Source: Chitinophaga pinensis (GTDB lineage: Bacteria > Bacteroidota > Bacteroidia > Flavobacteriales_D > Crocinitomicaceae). From it: 64,000 nt of DNA. Made by a program: the position numbers and the translations under genes. The notes beneath the pieces are model-generated. The model did no database searches and was not told the DNA's origin. It saw only the letters and a program-made list of their open reading frames with translations. The number at the start of each line of letters is the position of its first letter. The stretch's first letter is position 1. The DNA is taken from assembly GCA_945863605.1 (NCBI GenBank), contig CAMAZP010000004.1, forward strand, positions 1 through 64,000, written 5' to 3'. Positions 36,410-47,371 of this stretch are shown piece after piece.

Positions 36410-37414
36410 TTAAGAAAGTTTATCTGTTAAAATTTTAATTTCAATAATAGGGGAATTTCGCTCGTACAAAATGTTGTATACGGTTGTAAGTATAGGCATA
36501 TCAATTCGATATTTTTTATTCATTTCCATTAAACACTTTGTCGCATAATAACCTTCTGCAATCATATTCATTTCTAGTTGTGCAGATTTAACAGAGTATC
36601 CTTTACCTATCATAAACCCAAAAGTTCGGTTGCGTGAAAACTTGGAGTAAGCTGTAACCAATAAATCTCCCAAGTAAGCACTTGATTTTGTATCTCTATG
36701 AATTGGACTTACAGCATCAATAAATCGTTCAATTTCTTGAATTGCATTAGAAACTAAAACTGCTTGAAAATTATCTCCATATCCCAATCCGTTAGAAATT
36801 CCTGCAGCAAGTGCATATACATTTTTCAAAACAGCAGAGATTTCAGTCCCAATTAAATCCTCAGAAATAGTCGTTTTGATGTAACGACATACCAAAGCTG
36901 AAGCCATTTCTTTTGCCAATTCAGCTTTACTACAACCAATAGTGAGATAAGACAATCTTTCCATTGCAACTTCCTCAGCATGACAAGGACCACAAATGAT
37001 TCCAATATAACTAAATGGTACATTAAAAGTTTGATGAATAAACTCAGCTGGAATTAGATTTATTTCTGGAATAATTCCTTTTACAGCTGAAAATATTATT
37101 TTATTTGCCCACAATTCTTTTGGTAAGTTTTCAAATGTTTTAGTTAAAAAAGCTGCTGGTGTGGCAACAATAACAAATTCTGTATTGAAAATAATTGTTT
37201 CTAAATCAGTGCTTATGCTCAATTTAGTTAGATCAAACTCAACAGATTGTAAATAGTTGGGATTATGTTTGAATTGTTGAATGTGGGAAACAGCATCATC
37301 ATTTCGCATCCACCAACCTACAGTATTTTGATTATTACATAAAAGTTTAACAATTGCTGTGGCCCAGCTTCCTCCGCCAATAACAGCGAATTTTGTTTTT
37401 TGTAAATTTGACAT
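36410..37414 (-). CDS. gpsA: Glycerol-3-phosphate dehydrogenase [NAD(P)+]
   Basis: A 334-residue cytoplasmic enzyme that reduces dihydroxyacetone phosphate to sn-glycerol 3-phosphate for phospholipid synthesis. The NAD-binding motif AVIGGGSWATA is at the N terminus, FSAVKGI and GPCHAEEV are in the middle, and the C-terminal helical domain has AVLKNVYALAAGISNGLGYGDN with the catalytic lysine. The ATG at 37414 is preferred to a TTG at 37420. Length fits the family. Confidence 0.95.
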   Translation of the reverse strand: MSNLQKTKFAVIGGGSWATAIVKLLCNNQNTVGWWMRNDDAVSHIQQFKHNPNYLQSVEFDLTKLSISTDLETIIFNTEFVIVATPAAFLTKTFENLPKELWANKIIFSAVKGIIPEINLIPAEFIHQTFNVPFSYIGIICGPCHAEEVAMERLSYLTIGCSKAELAKEMASALVCRYIKTTISEDLIGTEISAVLKNVYALAAGISNGLGYGDNFQAVLVSNAIQEIERFIDAVSPIHRDTKSSAYLGDLLVTAYSKFSRNRTFGFMIGKGYSVKSAQLEMNMIAEGYYATKCLMEMNKKYRIDMPILTTVYNILYERNSPIIEIKILTDKLS

Positions 37415-37483
37415 AAACAAAGGTAAAATCTTTTGTAATTATTAAAGCTTAATTGTGATTGCTTAATTTAGAATGTTTGAACA

Positions 37484-37507
37484 CGAATTAAAGAACTGTT
37501 TAATTCG
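37484..37507. repeat. 9-bp perfect hairpin between minus-strand genes
   Basis: CGAATTAAA and TTTAATTCG pair around GAACTG. It lies between the end of the small hypothetical gene and the start of gpsA. No T-run follows on either strand, so it is not a standard terminator. Confidence 0.4.
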
Positions 37508-37516
37508 CAATTGGAA

Positions 37517-37870
37517 CTAATTATAATTCATCACATCTCCTGACTCCAAAGCCTCTACAAATGCTTCTCTCATTTTTTCAAGTTTTAATTTGGAAGTTGG
37601 ATCGCCATTTTTTGCATTTTCTTTTAGTGTGTAATAAACATGAAGTGATTGTCCAAATAAATCTTGTTCGAGTTTACCTTTAATTTCCATTATCTTAGCA
37701 TTAACGCCAATCAGGTAATGTTCAATTTCACCTAAGTTTTTTAGTTCATCTTGACTTAGATCGGACCTTTTTAATAACTGATGATAGTGCGGCAAAATTT
37801 TATTCAACAACTTAACAAATTGTTCTAACTCTTTATCGAGCTCATTTTTTGTGTTTTTAAATTCTTCCAA
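37517..37870 (-). CDS. Small coiled-coil protein of unknown function
   Basis: A 117-residue soluble protein made almost wholly of charged helices, likely coiled coil (NELDKELEQFVKLLNKILPHYH, then LKNLGEIEHYLIGVNAKIMEIKGKLEQD). The C-terminal part has LKLEKMREAFVEALESGDVM. The start appears to be TTG, since an in-frame stop lies just upstream and there is no ATG. No family recognised. It lies upstream of gpsA on the same strand with a 102-base gap. Confidence 0.6.
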   Translation of the reverse strand: MEEFKNTKNELDKELEQFVKLLNKILPHYHQLLKRSDLSQDELKNLGEIEHYLIGVNAKIMEIKGKLEQDLFGQSLHVYYTLKENAKNGDPTSKLKLEKMREAFVEALESGDVMNYN

Positions 37871-38006
37871 AGTTATAATTCTCTATAAAAATAATATTAA
37901 AATCTAGTTGGCAATGTAGTGTATCAATTTTTAACAATTAATATTAAATTTTTATAAAAAACACTTTCCATTCTTTAAATCAAATAAATTTGAGAAAAAA
38001 CAGAAT

Positions 38007-38798
38007 ATGAGAACAAACCACGAAATTGATTATTTCATCCACGGTGAAGAAATGCAAATGGTAGAAATTGAATTAGACCCGAATGAAACAGCGATTGCTG
38101 AGGCTGGAGCGTTTATGTATATGGACGAAGGGATTCAAATGGAAACAATTTTTGGAGATGGTTCACAACAACAGCAGGGATTTATGAGTAAAATCTGGAG
38201 TGCAGGAAAACGTTTATTGACGGGAGAAAGTTTATTCATGACTGCTTTTACTCATACAGGAATTGGAAAAGCGAGAGTGGCGTTTGCTTCTCCTTATCCA
38301 GGGAAAATTATTGCTATTGATTTGTTACAATACGGAGGAAAATTGATTTGTCAAAAAGATTCATTTCTTTGCGCTGCTAAAGGTGTGGCTGTTGGAATTG
38401 AATTTCAACGAAAACTTGGTACAGGACTTTTTGGTGGCGAAGGTTTTATCATGCAAAAATTAGAAGGTGATGGAATGGCGTTTTGTCATGCAGGAGGTCA
38501 CATCATGAAAAGAGTTTTGAAACCTGGTGAAGTTTTGAGGGTTGATACAGGATGTATTGTTGCTTACACCAAAGAAGTAGATTATGATATACAATTTGTA
38601 GGAGGAATAAAAAACACCCTTTTTGGAGGTGAAGGAGTTTTCTTCGCAACACTAAGAGGACCTGGAGAAGTTTGGCTACAAACCTTACCAATTTCTCGTT
38701 TAGCTTCCAGAATTCTACAGTATGGTTCAGGACCACGTAAAGAAGAAGGAAGTATTCTTGGTGGACTTGGGAATTTACTGGATGGTGACGGAAGGTAA
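38007..38798 (+). CDS. TIGR00266/AIM24-family protein
   Basis: A 263-residue protein of the AIM24 family (tryptophan RNA-binding attenuator-like beta fold). Seen are [15 protein letters not shown] near residue 32, [11 protein letters not shown], the glycine-rich segment [19 protein letters not shown] and [28 protein letters not shown]. It has no signal peptide or membrane segment. Bacterial members are widespread but not functionally defined. It is a single gene before the ABC-F gene. Confidence 0.9.
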   Translation: MRTNHEIDYFIHGEEMQMVEIELDPNETAIAEAGAFMYMDEGIQMETIFGDGSQQQQGFMSKIWSAGKRLLTGESLFMTAFTHTGIGKARVAFASPYPGKIIAIDLLQYGGKLICQKDSFLCAAKGVAVGIEFQRKLGTGLFGGEGFIMQKLEGDGMAFCHAGGHIMKRVLKPGEVLRVDTGCIVAYTKEVDYDIQFVGGIKNTLFGGEGVFFATLRGPGEVWLQTLPISRLASRILQYGSGPRKEEGSILGGLGNLLDGDGR

Positions 38799-38877
38799 AA
38801 CGCTTAATCTATATTTTATAGCATTTAAAGTGTCATTTTATCTCTAAAGTAAGCTCAATAAAGCCCATTTTTTTCTC

Positions 38878-38885
38878 TATCTTTG
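38878..38885 (+). promoter_or_regulatory. Candidate -7 box for the ABC-F gene
   Basis: TATCTTTG matches the Bacteroidota TAnnTTTG consensus 19 bases upstream of the ABC-F ATG, in the TATCTTTGCGCC form common in Flavobacteriales. The -33 TTG is not obvious. Confidence 0.5.
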
Positions 38886-38903
38886 CGCCAAAATTATCAG
38901 TAA

Positions 38904-40526
<1,623 letters not shown>

Positions 40527-40558
40527 TCAACTTCCAATTTCAGGAATAAATAAATTTT

Positions 40559-40609
40559 ACCACGGATTAACGAATTTACACGAATAAGTGAAATTAGAGA
40601 ATTCGTGGT
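40559..40609. repeat. CCACGAATT-type imperfect palindrome
   Basis: ACCACGGATTAACGAATT at one end and AATTCGTGGT at the other form an imperfect inverted repeat of about 50 bases in the gap between two plus-strand genes, with CACGAAT in the middle. It resembles a repeat family seen scattered in Bacteroidota intergenic regions. Only one copy was noticed in this window. Confidence 0.5.
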
Positions 40610-40674
40610 TTATACTTTCTATTTTGAATTATCTTTAGAACCAATTTAAAAGTTCGCTTAATAATTCAAATAAG

Positions 40675-42414
40675 ATGTCAACACAAACAACCAATTCTCC
40701 CCTTAAATATCAAATCACAATCGAAAATCCACAACAACGCTTTGTGAAGATTCGTGCGGAGTTTCCTGTAAATGATAAAATTACAACAATGAAATTACCA
40801 GCTTGGCGACCGGGACGATATGAATTGGGGAACTTTGCAAAAAACATAAAAGGATTTCGCGTTTTGGATGCGAATTCAAAAGAACTGACTTATCGTAAAA
40901 CAAATAAAGACACGTGGGAAATTGAAAGTGAAAATTCAGATTCTATCACTGTTGAATATTTATACTTCGCGAATGAACTGAATGCAGGATCGACTTATTT
41001 CGATGAACAGCAATTATATGTAAATCCAGTGAATTGTATGGTTTACGTTCCTGAATTGGTAAATACTCCAATTGAATTAAAACTCGAAATCAATTCGGAT
41101 TGGAAAATTGCTTGTGGTTTGAAAAAAGAGAATAATGTCCTTTTTGCAAAAGATTTTGATGAATTAGCAGATTCACCTTTTATTTGTTCTTCGCAAATGG
41201 AATCAGTTGCTTACGAAGTTCAAGGTTATAAATTTTACATTTGGTTCAATGGTATTTCAAACATTCCTTGGGAAAGAGTCGTTGCAGATTTTCAGAAATT
41301 TACAACAAAACAAATCGAACATTTTGGGCATTTTCCAGCTCCAGAATTTCATTTTTTGATTCACGCTTTACCTTATACTGCTTATCATGGTGTAGAACAT
41401 TTGACAACAACTGTGATCACTTTAGGTCCAAGTCATCATGTTTTCAAAGACCTTTACAAAGAATTATTAGGTGTTTCGTCGCACGAGTTGTACCACGTTT
41501 GGAATGTGAAAAGCATTCGCCCAACGGATATGTTGCCCTACAATTTCAGTCAAGAAAATTACTCTGAATTGGGCTACGTTTATGAAGGTGTGACGACTTA
41601 CTTGGGTGATTTGTATTTGCTGAAAAGTGGCGTTTTTGATTTGGCGAATTACTTTTTAGAATTCAACAACCAATTGCAAAAACACTTCGATAACGCCGGA
41701 AGATTCAATTATTCTGTAGCACAATCTTCATTCGATACGTGGTTAGACGGTTACGTTCCAGGAATTCCAGGTAGAAAAACGTCGATTTATACGGAAGGCT
41801 GTTTGTTGGCTTTTGTGAGTGATATTTACATTCGTCGCGCGACTAACAACCAAAAAGGATTGGAAGATGCGATGCGCACGCTTTATACAGTTTTCGCACA
41901 AAAAGGAATTGGTTACGATGCTGAAACCTACAAACACATTTTAGAAACAACTGCTGGAATTTCATTCGACGCTCTTTTTACCAATTATTTCTACGGAACG
42001 GAAGATTATGAGCAAATCTTGAATGAATGTTTGAATTATTTAGGATTGAAAATCGCCAAAATACCGAGCAAATCTTACGCTGAAAGTAAACTTGGAATCA
42101 AAAGTTTACCCAAAAACGGAAACGCTGTCATCACTGCAATTGCCCCCGAAAGTCCAGCTTCATCGGTATGTTCGATTAGTGATGAAATTCTGAGCGTAAA
42201 CGGCTACAAACTCAACAACGACTTAGATAATTGGTTAACTTTTTCAGCATCTGAAACCAATTCATTGTCTATCATTCGCAACGGAAAACTTCTAGAAATC
42301 ACTTTGACAGCAAACGATTCAACTTTTTATCCAAAATACGAAGTGCAACTTCAAGAACAACTTTCAGAGGAACAAAAAGCAGCGTTGAGAGCTTGGGCTG
42401 AGATTAAAAATTAA
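40675..42414 (+). CDS. M61-family metallopeptidase with PDZ domain
   Basis: A 579-residue peptidase of the glycyl aminopeptidase (M61) family. An N-terminal beta domain (MKLPAWRPGRYELGNF) precedes the zinc motif HELYH (H270, E271, H274) in SSHELYHVWNVKSIRP; the third ligand is probably the glutamate of YVYEGVTTY. The C terminus is a PDZ domain (ITAIAPESPASS, then DEILSVNGYKL). No signal peptide is seen, although many relatives have one, so it may act in the cytoplasm on peptides. Confidence 0.92.
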   Translation: MSTQTTNSPLKYQITIENPQQRFVKIRAEFPVNDKITTMKLPAWRPGRYELGNFAKNIKGFRVLDANSKELTYRKTNKDTWEIESENSDSITVEYLYFANELNAGSTYFDEQQLYVNPVNCMVYVPELVNTPIELKLEINSDWKIACGLKKENNVLFAKDFDELADSPFICSSQMESVAYEVQGYKFYIWFNGISNIPWERVVADFQKFTTKQIEHFGHFPAPEFHFLIHALPYTAYHGVEHLTTTVITLGPSHHVFKDLYKELLGVSSHELYHVWNVKSIRPTDMLPYNFSQENYSELGYVYEGVTTYLGDLYLLKSGVFDLANYFLEFNNQLQKHFDNAGRFNYSVAQSSFDTWLDGYVPGIPGRKTSIYTEGCLLAFVSDIYIRRATNNQKGLEDAMRTLYTVFAQKGIGYDAETYKHILETTAGISFDALFTNYFYGTEDYEQILNECLNYLGLKIAKIPSKSYAESKLGIKSLPKNGNAVITAIAPESPASSVCSISDEILSVNGYKLNNDLDNWLTFSASETNSLSIIRNGKLLEITLTANDSTFYPKYEVQLQEQLSEEQKAALRAWAEIKN

Positions 42415-42436
42415 CAATTAATGTTTTATTCATTTT

Positions 42437-43399
42437 TTAATCTTGAATTTTCAAATCCTCTAAACTATTCCCAGCCAAAAACTCTTTGAAATTCATTCGG
42501 CGTTTACCTTCTGGTTGTAATTCAGAAATACAAACGAATCCATCTTTGCAAGGAAAAAGAATTCCGTCTGTATGTTTAACCAATACTTTAGAAGTTGGAA
42601 TTTCGTCAACAAGTTTAGAAGTAAATAATTTGAACGAAATAACTTCGTTTTTCTTTTCATTTTTCAAGGTGCACCAAGCAGCAGGGTAGGGTGAAAGACC
42701 ACGTATTTTATTGTGAATCACTTGTGCGTTTTCGGTCCAATCTATTTTGCAATCTTGCTTAAAAATCTTTGGTGCGTGAGGTAACTCTTTTGCTAAATTT
42801 TCATCTTGTGGAATTGCCTGAATTGTATTATTGGCAATGTCATTCAAAGTTTTTACAGTCAATTCTGCACCCAAATTCATCAACGAATCGTGTAATTCGC
42901 CTGCGTTCATATTTTCAGAAATCGCGACTTTTTCTTGTTCCAAAACTGAACCAGTATCAATTACTTGATTGATGAAAAAAGTGGTCACTCCCGTTTCTTT
43001 TTCTCCGTTAATAATCGCCCAATTGATGGGAGCTGCACCTCGGTATTTTGGCAATAAAGAGGCGTGTAAATTAATCGTTCCTTTTGGTGGCATCGCCCAA
43101 ACAATTTCAGGTAACATACGAAACGCGACCACCACAAAAATATCTGCATTCAAAGCTCCCAAATCGTCGTGGAAATTTTCGTCTTTGAGTTTTTCGGGTT
43201 GTAAAATGAGGAATCCTTTGTCCTTCGAATAAATTTTCACAGCACTTTCACGCAATTGCTGACCGCGACCTGCTGGTTTATCTGCAACAGTTACGACACC
43301 AACCACTTCGTGCTCACTTTGAACAATTGCATCCAAAATGGTTACTGCAAACTCTGGCGTACCCATAAAAATCACACGTAATTTCGAATTTTGACTCAT
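42437..43399 (-). CDS. fmt: Methionyl-tRNA formyltransferase
   Basis: A 320-residue cytoplasmic enzyme that formylates initiator methionyl-tRNA. It shows VIFMGTPEFAV at the N terminus, the formyl-THF-binding block HASLLPKYRGAAPINWAI and the GVTTFFINQVIDTG segment, then the C-terminal OB-fold region. The start at 43399 is chosen because its ATG overlaps the MATE stop codon (ATGA), the usual coupling; the longer reading from 43417 has no such support. It is the last gene of the rlmI-MATE-fmt run. Confidence 0.95.
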   Translation of the reverse strand: MSQNSKLRVIFMGTPEFAVTILDAIVQSEHEVVGVVTVADKPAGRGQQLRESAVKIYSKDKGFLILQPEKLKDENFHDDLGALNADIFVVVAFRMLPEIVWAMPPKGTINLHASLLPKYRGAAPINWAIINGEKETGVTTFFINQVIDTGSVLEQEKVAISENMNAGELHDSLMNLGAELTVKTLNDIANNTIQAIPQDENLAKELPHAPKIFKQDCKIDWTENAQVIHNKIRGLSPYPAAWCTLKNEKKNEVISFKLFTSKLVDEIPTSKVLVKHTDGILFPCKDGFVCISELQPEGKRRMNFKEFLAGNSLEDLKIQD

Positions 43400-44724
43400 A
43401 CAATTTTCTTTTTCCAATCGTAAAAACGTAAATATAACAAGGAGAAAACTCCGAGCAAAACAAAGTAAACATATTCAACGGTCCAAATCCAATAAATGTC
43501 TAAGTTCCAAATCTTAATAAAAGTATATGTGCAACACGTATAAATAAAGACACACGAAAATTCAATTATCATTGAATGTAAGGTGTTTCCGCTACCGTGA
43601 ATTGTTTGGAAATAAACAGAACTAAAGCCAAAAATTAAAATGGAAAGCGTTATCAATCGGAGGATTTCAGCACTTTTTTGAATATAGACTTCTTCCGGAT
43701 TAATCATTCGAATCATTGTTTCTGGATAAAATAGTGCACCGTGGAAAGTGATCAATAGAAACAAAACGGTCATCACTTGAATTTTCCGTTGAATAATTGG
43801 GATTTTATCGAATTCTTTTGCTCCAATGTATTGTGAAATGTAGGTTTTTGTAGTTCCAGCAAAGCCCCAAATCGGAACAAATGCCAAGAAATAAATCGAA
43901 CGGATATTTTGTGAAACCGTCAAATCGAATTGTGCTTTTTGCTCAATCCATGTAAAGAATAAAGTCCAAGTTGCAAGCGCTGAAAAACCTTGTAACATCA
44001 AAGGACTTCCTACTTTCAACAACTCAATCATCGACTTAAAATTGAATGAGAAATATTCAAACAACTTGTAAATGCGACGTTCTTCTGAGAAGATGAGGTA
44101 AATAACCAAAAATAACATTCCCATTCCATCAGCAATCGTTGAAGCCCAAGCTGCACCTTTTAATCCCATTTCAGGAAAGCCCAATTCTCCGAAAATCATT
44201 CCATAATCAAGAACTACGTTACTTAAAGCTGTAATAATCGAAGCCATCAAAACAACCCACGTTTTTCCTTTCGCTAAAAACAGCGCTTGAATTGAAATCG
44301 TTATCATAGCAAAAAACAGTGCGAAACTCCTGATTTGAACGTAATCTCCTTGTAAACTGGCTATTTCTTGGTTTTTTGAATAACCTAAAACTGCTCCCGG
44401 CATTATCCAATAAAGTACAGCGAATAAAATAACTGCCAATAAAAAATGCGTAAGCAAAGAAGTTCCAAAAATTCGACCAATCGCATCTGGACGTTCTTCT
44501 CCAATCCTTCTAGCGATAATGATTTGGGCACCATCTCCCATTCCAAGTAAGGTCATATACATTGTAACGTAAAGTAAACCTCCGTTGCCAACAGCGTCGA
44601 AAGCCTCTGTGGAGTAGCGTGCAATAAATGAAGCGTCAGTTAACAAAACAATGGACTGGATAAAACCAGAAACCATCATGGGTAAAGCAACTGCAATAAT
44701 CGTTTTATAGCGTAGATCTAGCAT
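43396..44724 (-). CDS. MATE-family efflux transporter
   Basis: A 442-residue inner-membrane protein with about twelve hydrophobic segments in two six-helix halves. N-terminal MVSGFIQSIVLLTDASFIARY and the GMGDGAQIIIARRIGEE loop are typical of the family, which exports cationic drugs or metabolites in exchange for sodium or protons. It overlaps rlmI by one base (TGATG) and fmt by four, so all three are probably co-translated. The substrate is unknown. Confidence 0.92.
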   Translation of the reverse strand: MLDLRYKTIIAVALPMMVSGFIQSIVLLTDASFIARYSTEAFDAVGNGGLLYVTMYMTLLGMGDGAQIIIARRIGEERPDAIGRIFGTSLLTHFLLAVILFAVLYWIMPGAVLGYSKNQEIASLQGDYVQIRSFALFFAMITISIQALFLAKGKTWVVLMASIITALSNVVLDYGMIFGELGFPEMGLKGAAWASTIADGMGMLFLVIYLIFSEERRIYKLFEYFSFNFKSMIELLKVGSPLMLQGFSALATWTLFFTWIEQKAQFDLTVSQNIRSIYFLAFVPIWGFAGTTKTYISQYIGAKEFDKIPIIQRKIQVMTVLFLLITFHGALFYPETMIRMINPEEVYIQKSAEILRLITLSILIFGFSSVYFQTIHGSGNTLHSMIIEFSCVFIYTCCTYTFIKIWNLDIYWIWTVEYVYFVLLGVFSLLYLRFYDWKKKIV

Positions 44725-45899
44725 CAGTCAACTTGAATTACAAGACCTTTTAAATATTCGCCTTCTGGGTGAAATGCATTGATTGGATGATCCGCTGGTT
44801 GGTGTAATTGTTCCAAAATTCGTACGTTTCTTCCGGACTCAATCGCTGCTGCAATTACTGTATTTGTAAATAAAAATTTGTCAACTACTTGCGAGCAAGA
44901 GAAAGTAAAAATCAATCCTCCTGGTTTTATTTGACGAATTGCATGTGCGTTCAATCGTTTGTAACCTTGAATTGCTTGGTGACGTTTATCGCGGTGTTTT
45001 GCAAAAGCTGGTGGATCCAAAACGATGATGTCATAATCTTCTTTCAGTTCCTTCATATAATCCATCGCATCAGCTACAATGGAAGCGTGTTCGCCTTTGA
45101 AAGAGTTGATGACAACGTTCGCTTCTGTCAATTCAATCGCTTTTTTTGAACTGTCCAAGGAATGAACCAAATCTGCTCCTTTGTTCAAGGCTTGCAAACT
45201 GAAACCACCTGAATAGCAAAATGTATTTAAAACTTTTTTTCCAAAAGCATATTTTCCAAGCAATGCACGATTTTCGCGTTGGTCGATGAAGAAACCTGTT
45301 TTTTGTCCTTTCACCCAATCAATTTGATAATGCACGCCATTTTCGATTGCTGGATGAGGTGTTTCGCTTGAGCCTATGATGTATTTGTCTTCAGGTGCAA
45401 TGCGTTCAGGTAACGTATCCGATGATTTTGAATAAACAGCAGTTAGATTTTTACCTAAAGCATTTTTCAAAGCGTTGGCAATCAATTCAGTCGCGTTGTA
45501 CATTCCTATTGAATGACATTGAATAACAGCAACTCCATTGTAAAAATCAATTACCAAACCTGGCAAACTATCGCCTTCTCCGTGACAAATTCTGAAAATG
45601 TTATTGTTTTCGTTCAAAAAACCAAGTTTCAAGCGCAAGTTGACAGCGTTTCCAATTTTTTCATTGAAGAAAGCAGCATCGATGTTTGTTTCTTTAAAAC
45701 TTAGGATTCTAACAGAAATCGTGGCGTGTTGAAAGTGACCAATCGCTAAAAAACGACCTTTAAAATCATGCACTTCGACCACTTCTCCATCTTGTAAATC
45801 ACTTACATCTGTGAAAATCGCACCGGAGAACACCCATGGATGATTTCTCAAAATGGATTGTTCTTTTCCTTTACGTATTTGAACGCTTTTATTATTCAT
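44724..45899 (-). CDS. rlmI: 23S rRNA (cytosine-C5) methyltransferase, RlmI-like
   Basis: A 391-residue methyltransferase. An N-terminal PUA domain (VQIRKGKEQSILRNHPWVFSGAI) is followed by the EEHD-like region and a Rossmann domain with motif I NTFCYSGGFSLQAL, VHSLDSSKKAIEL and motif IV VLDPPAFAKH; FTFSCSQVV supplies the catalytic cysteine region. RlmI methylates C1962 in E. coli 23S rRNA. Length agrees with the family. It heads the run rlmI-MATE-fmt. Confidence 0.9.
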   Translation of the reverse strand: MNNKSVQIRKGKEQSILRNHPWVFSGAIFTDVSDLQDGEVVEVHDFKGRFLAIGHFQHATISVRILSFKETNIDAAFFNEKIGNAVNLRLKLGFLNENNNIFRICHGEGDSLPGLVIDFYNGVAVIQCHSIGMYNATELIANALKNALGKNLTAVYSKSSDTLPERIAPEDKYIIGSSETPHPAIENGVHYQIDWVKGQKTGFFIDQRENRALLGKYAFGKKVLNTFCYSGGFSLQALNKGADLVHSLDSSKKAIELTEANVVINSFKGEHASIVADAMDYMKELKEDYDIIVLDPPAFAKHRDKRHQAIQGYKRLNAHAIRQIKPGGLIFTFSCSQVVDKFLFTNTVIAAAIESGRNVRILEQLHQPADHPINAFHPEGEYLKGLVIQVD

Positions 45900-46381
45900 G
45901 GTTGCAAAGGTAATGTTTAGTTAAGAAAGAAGAAGAAAATAGAATTTCTGAATTTAAGGTTTCATTTTTTGAATTTACGCTTGAGTACCACTAAAAAATA
46001 ATACAGCTGTAATTCATACCTTGAAAAAAGATCTTAATTTGAGCTGTCAATAATTTTGTCTTTCTTTTTGCATGATCAAAAAGAAACAAAAAATCTAGGC
46101 TCTGAATTTCTTTTTGTTCGCAAATCTTGGTTTTATTGCTGTTCCCGTGTCGTTGCGAACAATTTTAACTTCTTTCTGAAACTGAAATTTTTTAAAAATG
46201 TTCTTACAGAAATTTTAAAAATTAACAGTTTCAGTGCAGTAGCTAAAAGCTAAAAATTCAAGGCCTAATAGTTTCGCTGACAATTCACTAAATAGATCTA
46301 TTTTCAATTAAATGCTTGATTTTCAGTATTAAAGTGTTTTACTGGTACAGTTAAGGATACACATATTTCATTTTTTGAATT
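45900..46381. other. 482-base intergenic region with stacked inverted repeats
   Basis: Between divergent rlmI and the end of oxyR there is no credible gene. Three perfect inverted repeats follow each other: TTTCTTTTTG/CAAAAAGAAA (46061-46086), TTGTTCGCAA/TTGCGAACAA (46114-46162) and CTGAAACTG/CAGTTTCAG (46176-46234). A reading frame at 46056-46253 runs through them and is judged chance. The block is likely a dispersed repeat or a structured RNA. Confidence 0.55.
46061..46234. repeat. Structured element with three consecutive hairpins
   Basis: Arms of 10, 10 and 9 bases, all perfect, with loops of 6, 29 and 41 bases. The order and compactness argue for one unit of about 175 bases. No second copy was noticed in the window. 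Confidence 0.55.
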
Positions 46382-47299
46382 TCATTTCCAACTTAACAAA
46401 TTAAAATGTTCCAATTTTTTATTTAGTCCATATTTTAACTGAATTTCGCGTAGTATTCGTTCCACGTTTTCCTTTTTAATGGAGCGTTCTGGATACAAAC
46501 CAATGATTTCGCGGGCTGGGACGCCCAAAGAGCTCACCAAATGTTTCAGTTTTTCGGCTTTTCCTTCTAATTGAACATTTTCAGGAACGAGTGTGTAGCC
46601 TCCATTTTGATCCACCATTTTCGTTAAAAGATCAATGTTTCCACCTTGATAATTCCACTCATCAGAAACACCATCATTTAGTTTACAAAAATGAATCATT
46701 TGCGTACGTAAACAATTTCCTTTGCTCAATAACCAAGGATGAAGATTTTGTAATTCTTCTAAAGAAATTTCATCTCCATTTTTAGTTGGGCAATAAATCA
46801 ATATTTCTTCATTGAAAAGAGGAATCGTTCTTAAACGCGGATCGTAATGTGGTCCTGCTAAAATTGCGATGTCTATTTCTTTGTGTTCCATCGCTTCAAT
46901 CAACTCGGTAGTTTTCATTTCTTCAATGGAAAGTTTGACAGTTGTTAGACTTTCTTGCCAAATCCCAAACATATCAGGAACCAAATAATGTGCAATTGTG
47001 GGAATTACACCAATTTTAATTTCTTCCACAAAAGAACCATTTACTCTTTCCTTGAGCAATTTAATTTTTTCATTTTCGCTTAATATTTCCCTAAGAATGG
47101 TCAATAGATTTATCCCGAAATTTGTCAATTTTAGTGGAGAAGAACTTCGGTCGAAAATTAAATGTTCCAATTGCTCTTCTGCTTTTTTGATTTGCATAGA
47201 AAGCGTAGGTTGAGTCACAAAACAACGATCGCTTGCTTTTTGAAATTGTAGTTCTTCGCTTAAAACTACGATGTATTGCATTTGTTGAATGGAAAGCAT
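46382..47299 (-). CDS. oxyR: Hydrogen peroxide-sensing LysR-type regulator OxyR
   Basis: A 305-residue LysR-type regulator. The N-terminal winged helix-turn-helix has FQKASDRCFVTQPTLSMQIKKAE. In the effector domain the redox pair lies in GNCLRTQMIHFC: C196 and C205, eight residues apart, the same spacing and context as C199/C208 of E. coli OxyR. Peroxide oxidation would form the disulfide and switch the protein. It is divergent from dps, with peroxiredoxin and thioredoxin genes beyond, so it probably controls this block. Downstream 46261-46381 has no gene. Confidence 0.93.
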   Translation of the reverse strand: MLSIQQMQYIVVLSEELQFQKASDRCFVTQPTLSMQIKKAEEQLEHLIFDRSSSPLKLTNFGINLLTILREILSENEKIKLLKERVNGSFVEEIKIGVIPTIAHYLVPDMFGIWQESLTTVKLSIEEMKTTELIEAMEHKEIDIAILAGPHYDPRLRTIPLFNEEILIYCPTKNGDEISLEELQNLHPWLLSKGNCLRTQMIHFCKLNDGVSDEWNYQGGNIDLLTKMVDQNGGYTLVPENVQLEGKAEKLKHLVSSLGVPAREIIGLYPERSIKKENVERILREIQLKYGLNKKLEHFNLLSWK

Positions 47300-47314
47300 A
47301 TGTTATAAGTTATT

Positions 47315-47342
47315 TTGATAAAATTATAAATAATATTGATAA
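47315..47342. promoter_or_regulatory. Direct TTGATAA repeats in the oxyR-dps intergenic region
   Basis: TTGATAA occurs at 47315-47321 and 47336-47342, start to start 21 bases (two helical turns), midway between divergent oxyR and dps. This is a plausible binding region for OxyR, but the sequence is not a match to the E. coli ATAG-N7-CTAT pattern. Confidence 0.35.
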
Positions 47343-47363
47343 GATTTATATTTGGTTTCACAT

Positions 47364-47371
47364 TAACTTTG
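47364..47371 (+). promoter_or_regulatory. Candidate -7 box for dps
   Basis: TAACTTTG matches TAnnTTTG and lies 24 bases upstream of the dps ATG. A TTG at 47336-47338 is the nearest upstream candidate for the -33 element, slightly too far. Confidence 0.45.

Noticed and set aside
37484-37507. Terminator between the coiled-coil gene and gpsA
   Set aside because: The stem is perfect but neither strand has a T-run after it.
46056-46253. Open reading frame across the three hairpins
   Set aside because: It has no recognisable domain and simply follows low-complexity inverted repeats; the repeat explains it better.
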